Positions 35,731-43,883 of a stretch of DNA of 64,000 nucleotides are shown here, piece after piece. The translations under genes were made by a program, and so were the position numbers. Under the pieces are notes generated by a model. That model worked only from the letters and a program-made list of their open reading frames with translations, did no database searches and was not told where the DNA came from. The DNA is from Microbispora siamensis (lineage in GTDB: Bacteria > Actinomycetota > Actinomycetes > Streptosporangiales > Streptosporangiaceae), in NCBI RefSeq assembly GCF_016863095.1, contig NZ_BOOF01000004.1:1-64000 (forward strand). Reading direction: 5' to 3'. Positions within the stretch are counted from its first letter, which is position 1, and each line of letters begins with the position of its first letter.

Positions 35731-35775
35731 ACAAGATCACGGGTCACACGATCACGGGCTACAAGATCACGGCAC
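35731..35775. repeat. Three-copy 15-bp direct repeat in a divergent promoter
   Basis: ACAAGATCACGGGTC, ACACGATCACGGGCT and ACAAGATCACGGCAC stand head to tail between the atypical P450 (start 35706) and the flavoenzyme (start 35854). The conserved core is GATCACGG. Helical spacing of 15 bp alternates DNA faces. Confidence 0.75.
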
Positions 35776-35853
35776 GGCCACGCTACTACAGAGTGGCCGC
35801 CGCCGGGATGAATGCGAACAACTGCGGACCGAACGGGCCAGTGGGAGGCAGCG

Positions 35854-37038
35854 ATGCGGGTCGATGTAGTGGTCGTGGGCGCGGGCGTCAGCGGCCTGAC
35901 CGCCGCACGGCGGCTGCGCGCCGCCGGTCTCGCCGTCACGGTGCTGGAGGCCAGGGACCGCGTCGGCGGGCGGGTACGCACCTACCGCCCCGGCGACGGC
36001 GGCCCCCCGATGGAGCTGGGGGCTCAGGTCGTCCACGGCGACCGCAACCCCGTGTGGGACGTGCTGGAACCGGACGCGGCCGAGCCGCTGCGGCCGGGCA
36101 CGGCCCTTGTCGCCTCGGCGGGGCGGGTGCTGCCGCTGGGCGTGCTCGCCCGGCGGGGACGGCCGCCGTGGGCGGTCGAGCAGAGTCTGCTGCGGGACCC
36201 GGGGGAGGACGTGCCCGTCGCGGGGCGGCTCACCTCCGGCGCCCAGGCCGAGTGGCTGCGGCAGAACTGGGCCGCCGACCCCGAGTCCCTCAGCGAGGCG
36301 GGCATGGCCGCCGGACGCCGCGCCGACGACGTCGGCGAGGGCCGGTTCGCCGTCCGCGGAGGGTTCGACCGGCTGCCCGGCCTGCTGGCCCACGGGCTCG
36401 ACGTACGGCCCGGCAGCCCGGCCAGGAGCATCGCCTGGTCGCCTGGCCGGGTGGAGGCCCGGCTCGACGAGGGCGCGGTGACGGCCACGGCGGCGGTGGT
36501 GACCGTGCCTCCGCCCGTGGTCGCGGGCGGGGCGCTCGCGATCGCGGACATGCCGGACCGCAAGCGGGCGGCGGCCGAGTCGCTGCGCCTCGGCGACGCC
36601 TGGTGCGGGGTGGTGACGCTGTCGCGGCCCGCCCCGGAGTCGGCCGTCGTGTTCGACGCCGAGGGCGGGCTCGGCTTCGTCACCTGCACCGCCGGCAGCA
36701 CACGCGTCCTGGTGGTGGCCAAGGCCGGGGCCGCCGCGCGGGCGCGCGAGGCGGCCCGCGGAGGGCCGCCCCCACTGGGCCGGGTGCTGCCCTGGGCCGG
36801 GGACGCCCGGTCCGAGCACGTCGAGGCGGCCGACTGGGGCGCGGACGCCTGGGCGACCGGTGCGTTCACCTATCCCCGGGTCGGCGGCCTGTGGGCGCGG
36901 GCGGCGTGGGCGGAGCCGATGGGCGGCACGGTGTTCTTCGCGGGCGAGGCCACGGCGGCCGGTGTCCCGATGGTTCAGGCGGCCATGGCCAGCGGTGACC
37001 GCGCGGCCGGAGAGGTCCTGGAGGCGGTAGGGCGATGA
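35854..37038 (+). CDS. FAD-dependent amine-oxidase-like flavoprotein
   Basis: 394 residues from ATG 35854, with GGGAGG 5 bp upstream. N-terminal dinucleotide-binding motif [21 protein letters not shown] and [14 protein letters not shown], plus the C-terminal FAD segment [21 protein letters not shown], typical of flavin monoamine oxidases and related desaturases. Overlaps the Rieske gene by ATGA, so the two are probably co-translated. Probably oxidises a C-N or C-C bond of the peptide or a building block; the target is not known. Confidence 0.85.
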   Translation: MRVDVVVVGAGVSGLTAARRLRAAGLAVTVLEARDRVGGRVRTYRPGDGGPPMELGAQVVHGDRNPVWDVLEPDAAEPLRPGTALVASAGRVLPLGVLARRGRPPWAVEQSLLRDPGEDVPVAGRLTSGAQAEWLRQNWAADPESLSEAGMAAGRRADDVGEGRFAVRGGFDRLPGLLAHGLDVRPGSPARSIAWSPGRVEARLDEGAVTATAAVVTVPPPVVAGGALAIADMPDRKRAAAESLRLGDAWCGVVTLSRPAPESAVVFDAEGGLGFVTCTAGSTRVLVVAKAGAAARAREAARGGPPPLGRVLPWAGDARSEHVEAADWGADAWATGAFTYPRVGGLWARAAWAEPMGGTVFFAGEATAAGVPMVQAAMASGDRAAGEVLEAVGR

Positions 37039-37964
37039 TCGGGAAAGTGCACACGGGCTGGTATCTGCTGGCGTTCGAGGAGGAACTCGCCGAAGGGCTG
37101 AACCCTCTGCTGCTCGGCGGGCGCAGGCTGCTCGCCGTACGGGACGGGTCGCGAATCCGCGTGTTCGACGGGCTGTGCCCGCACCGGGGTGCGGCCCTGG
37201 GCCACGGCGGCACCCTGGACGGCGACTGCGTCATCTGCCCCTTCCACGGCAAGCGGGTGGCACTCGGGGACACGGCGCGACGCTGGTCGGTCGCCGAGTA
37301 CGCGGTCGAGCGGGCGGGCGCGGCGGTGTTCGTGCGGCTGTCCGCGGATGACGACCGGGGCTTCCAGCGGGCGATCAAGGAGGTGGCCGACGGCAACCTC
37401 GTCGTGGGCGCGGTGATCCAGCCGGTGGCGGTCCCTTCGGAGTACGTGGTGGAGAACGCCTTCGACGCCGAGCACTTCCACCAGGTCCACCTCGTGCCCC
37501 GGGTGATCGGCATGCGGGTCTCGCCCTGCCCCGACGGCGAGCTGGCGATCGAAGGGGAGTTCCGCACCAAGGCCCCGCCGTGGGAGCGGGAGCGCCGGCT
37601 CGACTTCGCCTCCCGGTTCTACGCCCGGGCGTTCAGTCCCAGCCTCGTCGTGACCGAGCTGGGCACCGCGGACGCGCCGTACACGATCATCACGGGCGCG
37701 GTGCCCACCTCCGGCGGCTGTGTGGGGCGGGTCGCCATCGCACTGCCGCCGGAGCGCGCCGAGGCGCTCGACGCGCTGGTCCACGGCGCGCGGTACGCCT
37801 TCGAGCAGGACCGCGTCGTCTGGGACCACCTCGATCCGGACGCGCCGCAGCGCTACGACGCCGGCGACCGGCCCGTGCTGGCCTTCCGCCGGTTCTGCGC
37901 GACCTTCGGCGCCGTTCCACCGGCCGGAACCCCTTCCGCGGCGGTGACGGGGGAGCAGGCGTGA
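37035..37964 (+). CDS. Rieske 2Fe-2S non-heme iron oxygenase
   Basis: 309 residues. Rieske ligands Cys48-x-His50 (CPHRG) and Cys68-x2-His71 (CPFHG). The mononuclear iron site is DAEHFHQVH with Asp144, His147 and His152. This is the layout of KshA-like terminal oxygenases, which need an external reductase; none is encoded nearby. It sits between the flavoenzyme and the alpha/beta hydrolase with overlaps on both sides, so it belongs to the same transcript. Rieske oxygenases are unusual in azole-peptide clusters. Confidence 0.88.
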   Translation: MIGKVHTGWYLLAFEEELAEGLNPLLLGGRRLLAVRDGSRIRVFDGLCPHRGAALGHGGTLDGDCVICPFHGKRVALGDTARRWSVAEYAVERAGAAVFVRLSADDDRGFQRAIKEVADGNLVVGAVIQPVAVPSEYVVENAFDAEHFHQVHLVPRVIGMRVSPCPDGELAIEGEFRTKAPPWERERRLDFASRFYARAFSPSLVVTELGTADAPYTIITGAVPTSGGCVGRVAIALPPERAEALDALVHGARYAFEQDRVVWDHLDPDAPQRYDAGDRPVLAFRRFCATFGAVPPAGTPSAAVTGEQA

Positions 37965-38749
37965 TGCGAGTGCACGCGAGCGGGAGCGGCCCGGCCGTGC
38001 TGTGGCTCCACGGCTACACGATGGACTCCTCCACCTGGCGCGACCTGTGGGCGCTGCTGCCCGGCCGGCGGCACGTCGGCGTCGACCTGCCGGGCCACGG
38101 AGGGTCCGGTCCGATGTGGCCGGGCACGACGCTGCCGGACCTGGCGGCCGAGATCGCGGCCGTCGCGCGGGCCGAGGGGGCGCACGACGTCGTGGCCCTG
38201 TCCTTCGGGTCGCTGGCGGGGATCCAGCTCGCCGTGGACGCGCCCGACGTCGTACGGCGCCTCGTCGTGGCGGCTCCCACCATCGCGGGCGCCCCCAGCG
38301 AGCCGGGGACGGCCCCGCGTTACCGCGAGCTGATGGCGTTGCGGCGGGCCGGTGCCGACGGCGCCGCGCTTGCGGACGTCTGGATGTCCTCCCCGCCCGA
38401 CATCTTCCGCGGCACCCAGGCGCACCCCCGGCTGCGGGCGAGCCTGCGGACGGTCATCGCCCGGCACGGCTGGGACGAACTGCGCACCGGCGCGATGGCG
38501 GCGTTCCACCGGCACACGCATACCGACGAGGCGCTCGGCGCGATCAGGGCCGACACCCTGGTCCTCGTCGGGGACGCCGAGATGCCGACGTTCGCGGCCA
38601 ACGCCGACCGGCTGGGCGGGCTCGTCCCCCGCTGCCGGGTGGTCGAGATGGCGGACGCCGGCCACCTGTGCCTGATCGAGCGCCCGGAGGCCGCCGCGCG
38701 GCTCATCCGGTCCCACCTGGAAAGGAGCCGGGCAGATGCCCAGGCGTGA
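37964..38749 (+). CDS. Alpha/beta hydrolase
   Basis: 261 residues. Oxyanion-loop LWLHGYTMDSSTW, nucleophile elbow region VALSFGSLAGIQLA (Ser in S-F-G, with the preceding residue Leu rather than the usual Gly, so the elbow is non-canonical), and late DAGHLCLIERPE supplying the histidine. Start at ATG 37964 within the Rieske stop. Might hydrolyse an ester or amide of the pathway, or act as a non-catalytic cyclase-type fold given the unusual elbow. Confidence 0.82.
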   Translation: MRVHASGSGPAVLWLHGYTMDSSTWRDLWALLPGRRHVGVDLPGHGGSGPMWPGTTLPDLAAEIAAVARAEGAHDVVALSFGSLAGIQLAVDAPDVVRRLVVAAPTIAGAPSEPGTAPRYRELMALRRAGADGAALADVWMSSPPDIFRGTQAHPRLRASLRTVIARHGWDELRTGAMAAFHRHTHTDEALGAIRADTLVLVGDAEMPTFAANADRLGGLVPRCRVVEMADAGHLCLIERPEAAARLIRSHLERSRADAQA

Positions 38750-39449
38750 GACGTACGCGCAGGGCTCGCCCTGCTGGGTGGACTACATGGCGGCCGACCC
38801 GGAGGGCGCGCGGGACTTCTACGCGCGCCTGTTCGGCTGGACCTTCGACGAGCCCGAGGAGTACGGCTATCGCCTGGCGCGGCAGGCCGGGGAGGTGGTG
38901 GGAGGATTCGGCCGGGTGCCACCGGGACGGGGGTTGCCGCCCACCTGGAACACCTACCTGGCGGCGAAGGACGCCGACGCGGTGGCCGGGCGGGTGACCG
39001 CGCTCGGCGGCACGGTGGTGTTCGGGCCGCTCGGCGCCGGCGAGGACGGGCGGTTCCTGTTCGCGGTCGACGCGACGGGGGTGTCGGTCGGTTTCTGGCA
39101 GGGGCACTGGGCGGAGGGCATCGTCCTGATCGACGAGTACGGCGCGACCTGCGGCCACGAGCTGTGGGCGGCCGATCCCGCCGCCGCCCGCGCCTTCTAC
39201 GCGGGGCTCTTCGGGGAGGATCCGGGGCACGGGCGGGAGGTGCGCGGCGTGCCGCACGGCGTGTCCCCGCAGTGGGTGTCGTATTTCCTCGTGGACGACG
39301 TGCCCTCGGCGGCCGTGGCCGTGGAACGGGCAGGCGGCCGGGTCGCCGAGGCGGGGGACGACGGGCGTGAGGCGGTGGTGCGCGACCCGTGGGGCGCGCT
39401 GTTCGGAGTCAGGGACGGCCGGTCCCGCTCCGCGGGCGGAACCAGATGA
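38736..39449 (+). CDS. Two-domain VOC (glyoxalase/bleomycin-resistance) protein
   Basis: 237 residues with two VOC repeats: WVDYMAADPEGARDFYARLFGW and ELWAADPAAARAFYAGLFGE. These domains bind metal or sequester small molecules. A GGAG precedes the ATG, which lies 14 bp before the hydrolase stop. As the last gene of the tailoring operon it may be a drug-binding resistance protein, or an isomerase-like enzyme. Its 3' end overlaps the convergent small membrane protein gene by 41 bp. Confidence 0.82.
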   Translation: MPRRETYAQGSPCWVDYMAADPEGARDFYARLFGWTFDEPEEYGYRLARQAGEVVGGFGRVPPGRGLPPTWNTYLAAKDADAVAGRVTALGGTVVFGPLGAGEDGRFLFAVDATGVSVGFWQGHWAEGIVLIDEYGATCGHELWAADPAAARAFYAGLFGEDPGHGREVRGVPHGVSPQWVSYFLVDDVPSAAVAVERAGGRVAEAGDDGREAVVRDPWGALFGVRDGRSRSAGGTR

Positions 39450-39579
39450 AGAACGCGGCCACGAGGAGCGCCCCGACGATCACGACGACCACCCCCACGG
39501 TCTTGTCGATCATCAGCGACACGACGACCGCGATCGCGTACACCAGCGGCACGATGAGGCGGATGTTGCCCAGTCCCAT
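39409..39579 (-). CDS. Small two-helix membrane protein
   Basis: 56 residues: IRLIVPLVYAIAVVVSLMI and VGVVVVIVGALLVAAFFIW, then a basic tail, FRPRSGTGRP. A GGGGAG ribosome site is 6 bp upstream of the ATG at 39579. It has the same size and topology as the protein at 29733-29918 but no clear sequence identity to it. Its promoter region carries the shared GTACGTATGCGT motif at 39683. The role is not known; an immunity or membrane accessory function is inferred. Confidence 0.6.
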   Translation of the reverse strand: MGLGNIRLIVPLVYAIAVVVSLMIDKTVGVVVVIVGALLVAAFFIWFRPRSGTGRP

Positions 39580-39682
39580 GACGGCTCCCCGAGGGAAAAA
39601 GAATTCGGCGAACGCATCATCGGCCATGTCCCGGGGGCCGTCCAGGGTGATTCCGGTTATTACGCATCCGGATCCCGGGGGC

Positions 39683-39698
39683 GTACGTATGCGTATTC
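39683..39698. promoter_or_regulatory. GTACGTATGCGTATTC site at the cluster edge
   Basis: Shares the 12-mer GTACGTATGCGT with 19748-19759 in the cyclodehydratase promoter. It lies between the M50-like gene end and the small membrane protein start. A further TTACGCATCCGG sits at 39659-39670. Confidence 0.5.
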
Positions 39699-39705
39699 CG
39701 GGAGG

Positions 39706-40554
39706 TCAGATATTCAGGCCGGGCCGCAGCACGAGCAGATAGAACGCGACCACCGCGGCGTAGCCGAAAAACGCCCACACGGGAAGCCGCCAGCCGGTGC
39801 CCGGCCTCTCCTCGCGTTCGTACGGCCGGCCCGCGCTCGGCGTCATGAATCCGACCAGCGCCATTCCCGGCCCCCAGCAGCCGAGGATGCCGTAGAAGAC
39901 CACCTCGGGGTCGCCGCCGAGACCGGCGGGCACCAGCAGCGCCAGGCCGATCAGGTAGGGGATCCACAGGCGCGTCACGGCCGCCTTGCGGGCGCGCGGG
40001 GTGTCCAGGGGCACGCTCGCGGGCAGCGAGTCGAGGTACATCCGGCTGAGCGGCCGCGTGACCAGGTAGAGAACCGCCATCGCGGCGGCGGCGACGAGGA
40101 ACTGGACGGCGACGGGCACATGGTAGAGACGGGCCAGAACCCCGGTGTCGCCCACCGTGAGCAGCGGTGTGACCACCAGGTAGCCCAGGAACGCCACGAC
40201 GCCGGTCATCGCCAGCCACATCAGCAGCAGTCGCGGATAGGAGGGCCCGCGCCGGCGGTACAGCGCCCAGCAGACGAGGCCGGTGACGAGGCTGCCGACC
40301 GGGCCGGCGGCGGCCACCAGGGCCTCCTGCGCGCGGTGTGGCGAGGGCACGTGCAACTCGACGAACTGGCCGATGGCAGGATGGAACCCCAGCGCCCGGG
40401 CGGCCAGCGCGTGTGATCCCTCGTGCAGGAACACCTCGACGAGTTGCGCCGTCGCGTACGACAGGGAGAGCGGCCCCCAGGCCGCGCGGGCGGAGGGGAT
40501 GCGCGGAGCGGCGGCGTCCCGTCGGGCCGCCGGGATCTCGGGGGTGCTCGTCAC
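39706..40554 (-). CDS. M50-like membrane metalloprotease-type protein
   Basis: 282 residues from GTG. About six hydrophobic segments. A zinc-site motif HEGSH (residues 44-48) lies in the first one, as in site-2 protease (M50) relatives. A matching downstream Asp-containing NPDG/LDG motif was not obvious, so activity is uncertain. It closes the cluster on the right. It could process a leader, regulate a membrane-bound factor, or act as immunity. All of these are inferred. Confidence 0.65.
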   Translation of the reverse strand: MTSTPEIPAARRDAAAPRIPSARAAWGPLSLSYATAQLVEVFLHEGSHALAARALGFHPAIGQFVELHVPSPHRAQEALVAAAGPVGSLVTGLVCWALYRRRGPSYPRLLLMWLAMTGVVAFLGYLVVTPLLTVGDTGVLARLYHVPVAVQFLVAAAAMAVLYLVTRPLSRMYLDSLPASVPLDTPRARKAAVTRLWIPYLIGLALLVPAGLGGDPEVVFYGILGCWGPGMALVGFMTPSAGRPYEREERPGTGWRLPVWAFFGYAAVVAFYLLVLRPGLNI

Positions 40555-40627
40555 CCTGTCATGGAACCAGAACCGGCAGGGCCGGTCCAGGCGCTTTCCC
40601 GCAATTGGAATTTTATTCCAATAAGAC

Positions 40628-40641
40628 TGGAACTCGTTCTA
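40628..40641. promoter_or_regulatory. KstR-like operator (TGGAACTCGTTCTA)
   Basis: An exact TNNAACNNGTTNNA match. It lies in the 192-bp gap between the TetR stop codon (40747) and the M50-like gene start (40554), so it is positioned to control the M50-like gene rather than the TetR gene. Confidence 0.55.
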
Positions 40642-40746
40642 GTGTGAGACGACGGCCGGCCCATCTGGCATATCCGTCTTACCCGTGGCCGCGGACGTCG
40701 CGTCACCGCGGGGCCGCGCGAATTTCATCGCGTGGCCGGGGAGAAT

Positions 40747-41403
40747 CTAGAAACCCGCCAGCAGCCGCTCGGCGGCGATCTCGATGCGGTGCTGGATCTG
40801 CTCGTAGGTGCGCCGCCCGCGCAGCATCTCCAGCAACTCCTGCACCCAGACTCCCGCCAGGGAGCCGGTGAGCGCGAGCTGGTCCTCCGCGGGAAGGTTC
40901 ACCGTGCGGCCGTCGGTGGCGACGCGCAGCAGCAGGCTCGCCATCCGGTCGCCGAACGGCGCCTCCACCTCCGCCATGATCAGGGAGCGGATGAGCGCGT
41001 CGGCGAGTTCCGGCTCGCGCATCAGGCCCCGGGTGGCCCGCATCAGCACGTCGACCGCGCGGCCGGCGGGGTGGGCGGCGTGCGGCGGGCGCCGCTCGAT
41101 GCTGGACTCCAGCAGGTCGATCTCCTCGCCGACCACCGCCACGACCAGGTCCATCTTCGAGGGGAAGTAGCGGTAGAGCGTTCCCAGGGCGACGCCCGCG
41201 CGCTCGGCGACCGTGCGCATCTGCATCGCCTCGACGCCTCCGCGGGAGGCGAGGGCGGCCGCCGCCTGGACGATGCGCCGGCGCCGTTGGTGCTGGCTCC
41301 GCGTGCGGACCCCGGGGGTGGCCGGGGCCGGATGGCCGGCCGCGGCGGAGGGGCCTTCGGGAAGCGGTGGTGGAGCGTCGGCGACTGCATGCGAAGTGCG
41401 CAT
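40747..41403 (-). CDS. kstR: KstR-like TetR-family repressor
   Basis: 218 residues. After a Pro/Ala-rich N-terminus of about 35 residues, the HTH reads RIVQAAAALASRGGVEAMQMRTVAERAGVALGTLYRYFPSKMDLV. This closely resembles mycobacterial KstR, the repressor of cholesterol catabolism genes that responds to steroid-CoA intermediates. The ligand domain is diverged. A weak operator-like AGGAACACGTTATC adjoins its start. It is divergent from two acyl-CoA dehydrogenase genes with a good operator, and further operators occur elsewhere in the window. Confidence 0.75.
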   Translation of the reverse strand: MRTSHAVADAPPPLPEGPSAAAGHPAPATPGVRTRSQHQRRRRIVQAAAALASRGGVEAMQMRTVAERAGVALGTLYRYFPSKMDLVVAVVGEEIDLLESSIERRPPHAAHPAGRAVDVLMRATRGLMREPELADALIRSLIMAEVEAPFGDRMASLLLRVATDGRTVNLPAEDQLALTGSLAGVWVQELLEMLRGRRTYEQIQHRIEIAAERLLAGF

Positions 41404-41535
41404 AGGAACACGTTATCTGATTTCCGCTCCTTCCGGATGGTTACCCGTGAGTCACAAAAGCGCTGGCGGCTATATGACTTTGGTGTTTCAGTCGCGTGTC
41501 GTCGCCGGTTCGTGAGCCTCCCTCTGGACAGAGAT

Positions 41536-41549
41536 TAGAATCCGTTCTA
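41536..41549. promoter_or_regulatory. KstR-like operator (TAGAATCCGTTCTA)
   Basis: One mismatch (AAT for AAC) to TNNAACNNGTTNNA but with fully symmetric outer TAGAA/TTCTA arms. It lies 64 bp before the acyl-CoA dehydrogenase pair and in the promoter shared with the TetR gene. Confidence 0.6.
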
Positions 41550-41612
41550 GTTTGCGGTTCTGGGTGGGGATCCCGCCCCGCAGACAGGTCCGTGGAACAC
41601 GCGGGAGGTCCG

Positions 41613-42680
41613 GTGGACTTCGATCTCGACGAGACCCATGCGGAGTTGCGCGCGCTGGCCGCGTCGGTGCTGGACCGGGAGGCGGACCAGGCCAGGATCG
41701 AGGCGCACGAGCGCGGCGGCCGGCCGTACGACGCGGGGGCGTGGAAGGCGCTGGCGCAGGCGGGCCTGCTCGGCGCGTGCCTGCCGCCCGAGGCGGGCGG
41801 GGCCGGGCTCGGCCCGCTCGCGACGGCGGTGATCCTGCGGGAGGTGGGGGCCCGCGTCGCGCCGGTCCCCGCGCTGCCCGGCCTGATCGCCGCGCTGACC
41901 GTCGCCGGGCACGGGACGGACGCGCAGCGGCGGGCGCTCGCGCCGTTCGGCGAGGGGGAGGAGGTGCTGACCGTCGCGTTCCGCGAGGCCGGGGCGGGCC
42001 CCGGCGACCCGCCGGCCGCGACGGCCAGGGACGGCAGGATCACCGGGCGGCCCGGAATCGTCCCGTACGCCGCCGAGGCGTCGGCCATCGTCGTGCCCGC
42101 GCTCTCCGGCGGCGAGGCCGCGCTGTTCCTCGTCCGCCCGGGGGACGCTCAGGTGCGGCCGGTGGCGACGACGACGGGGGAGCCCGCGGCCGTGGTCACC
42201 CTGGAGGACGCGCCGGGGGAGATGGTGGGGGAGCCGGGCGGCGCGGCCGTCGCCGCGCTGCGGCTGAACACCCTGGCCGCCGTGACCGCGACCGCCTCCG
42301 GGGTCCTCGCGGGCGCGCTCGCGCTGACCAAGGGACACATCGCCACGCGCAGGCAGTTCGACCGGGTGCTCGCCGAGTTCCAGGCCGTGACCATGCAGAT
42401 CGCCGACGTCTACATCGCCTCACGGGCGCTCGACGTCGCCATGTGGACGGGCGTGTGGCGGCTGGGCGAGGGGTTGCCCGCGGAGCGGGACCTGGCCGTC
42501 GCCGCCTACAACGCGGCCGCAGATGCCGTACGGGCGCTCTACACCTGTCAGCACCTGCACGGCGGCATCGGGCTCGACCTGACCTATCCGCTGCATCGTC
42601 ACTTCGGCCTGGGCAAGCACCTCGCCCATCTGCTCGGCGGCGGGCAGGCCCAACTCGACCTGATCGGAGCCCTGGTCTGA
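41613..42680 (+). CDS. Acyl-CoA dehydrogenase-like subunit (alpha of pair)
   Basis: 355 residues from GTG 41613, with GGAGG 5 bp upstream. Acyl-CoA dehydrogenase fold: ETHAELRALAASVLDRE, LGACLPPEAGGAGLGPLA, and the C-terminal block YTCQHLHGGIGLDLTYPLHRHF. It lacks the clear catalytic Glu context and ends one base into the next gene (TGATG). Paired small acyl-CoA dehydrogenases of this kind form alpha2beta2 enzymes that act on steroid side chains (ChsE4/ChsE5 type). The KstR-like operator upstream supports this, but the substrate is inferred. Confidence 0.85.
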   Translation: MDFDLDETHAELRALAASVLDREADQARIEAHERGGRPYDAGAWKALAQAGLLGACLPPEAGGAGLGPLATAVILREVGARVAPVPALPGLIAALTVAGHGTDAQRRALAPFGEGEEVLTVAFREAGAGPGDPPAATARDGRITGRPGIVPYAAEASAIVVPALSGGEAALFLVRPGDAQVRPVATTTGEPAAVVTLEDAPGEMVGEPGGAAVAALRLNTLAAVTATASGVLAGALALTKGHIATRRQFDRVLAEFQAVTMQIADVYIASRALDVAMWTGVWRLGEGLPAERDLAVAAYNAAADAVRALYTCQHLHGGIGLDLTYPLHRHFGLGKHLAHLLGGGQAQLDLIGALV

Positions 42681-43852
42681 TGTTCATCGAGCTGACGGCG
42701 GAGCAGCGGCGGCTCCGCGACGACCTGCGGGAGTACTTCGCGTCCTGTCTGACCGCCGAGCAGCGCGCCGAGATCGGCCGCGACCCGTTCGGCGAGGCGT
42801 ACATGGCGCACTGCCGCAGGCTGGGCCGCGACGGCAAGCTCGGCCTCGGATGGCCGAAGGAGTACGGCGGGGGCGGTTACGGCCCGGTCGAGCAGCAGAT
42901 CTTCGCCAACGAGGTGACCCGGGCCGAGGTGCCGTACCCCCTGATCACGTTGCAGACGGTCGGCCCGACGCTGATGCGGTACGGCACGCAGGCGCAGAAG
43001 GAGTTCTTCCTGCCGCGCATCCTGGCCGGAGAGTGCCACTTCGCGATCGGCTACAGCGAGCCGGAGGCGGGCACCGACCTCGCGTCGCTGCGGACGACGG
43101 CGGTGCGGGACGGCGACCACTACGTGGTCAACGGCCAGAAGGTGTTCACCTCGGGCGCGCACCACGCCGACTACGTCTGGCTGGCGGCGCGCACCGATCC
43201 GGCGGCGAAGAAGCACCGCGGGATCACCATGGTGATCGTCGACTGCACGGACCCCGGGTTCTCCTGGACGCCGATCATCACGATGGACGGCCGCCACCAC
43301 ACCAACGCGACGTACTACTCGGACGTGCGCGTCCCGCTCGACATGGTCGTCGGCGAGGTGGACAAGGGCTGGGACCTGATCGTCAGCCAGCTCAACCACG
43401 AACGCGTCACGCTCGGGCCCGCCGGCAACATCGGGCACACTCTCGACCGTTTCGCCCGCTGGGCGAGGACCAATCGGGGACGCGACGGCGCGCCGCTGTG
43501 GGAGCACCCCGACGTACGGCGGGCCGTCGCCGAGGTGTACGCGTACTTCCGCACGAACGAGCTGCTGAACTGGCAGGTCGCGGCGTCGATGGACCTCGGC
43601 TGGCTGGGCGCGCCCGACGCGTCGGCCACCAAGATCTACGCCTCCGAGCGGGTGCAGGACGTCGGCCGGATCGTCGGCGACACGCTGGCCCGCTTCGGCG
43701 ATCCGTACGACGAGGAGACGCGCGACCTGATCGAGCGGGTGGACCGGGGCGTCAAGGGCGCGCTCGTGCTCACCTTCGGCGGCGGTGTCAACGAGGTCCA
43801 GCGCGAGTTGATCGCCATGCTCGGGCTCGGGCTGCCCAAACCGCCACGATGA
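42680..43852 (+). CDS. Acyl-CoA dehydrogenase subunit (beta of pair)
   Basis: 390 residues. The FAD/acyl-CoA core includes FAIGYSEPEAGTDLASLRTTAVRDGDHYVVNGQKVFTSGAHHADYVWLAART and the C-terminal GGGVNEVQRELIAMLGLGLPK. Translation is coupled to the previous gene. With that partner it probably forms a heterotetramer that introduces a double bond into a steroid- or lipid-CoA thioester, passing electrons to an ETF. Length is normal. Confidence 0.88.
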   Translation: MFIELTAEQRRLRDDLREYFASCLTAEQRAEIGRDPFGEAYMAHCRRLGRDGKLGLGWPKEYGGGGYGPVEQQIFANEVTRAEVPYPLITLQTVGPTLMRYGTQAQKEFFLPRILAGECHFAIGYSEPEAGTDLASLRTTAVRDGDHYVVNGQKVFTSGAHHADYVWLAARTDPAAKKHRGITMVIVDCTDPGFSWTPIITMDGRHHTNATYYSDVRVPLDMVVGEVDKGWDLIVSQLNHERVTLGPAGNIGHTLDRFARWARTNRGRDGAPLWEHPDVRRAVAEVYAYFRTNELLNWQVAASMDLGWLGAPDASATKIYASERVQDVGRIVGDTLARFGDPYDEETRDLIERVDRGVKGALVLTFGGGVNEVQRELIAMLGLGLPKPPR

Positions 43853-43883
43853 GGACGCGCCCGGCGCTACCGGCGTTCCGGGC

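Noticed and set aside
41404..41417. A further KstR-like site AGGAACACGTTATC at the TetR start
   Set aside because: The inner AAC/GTT is present but the outer bases do not match. It may be a weak site, so it is not counted.
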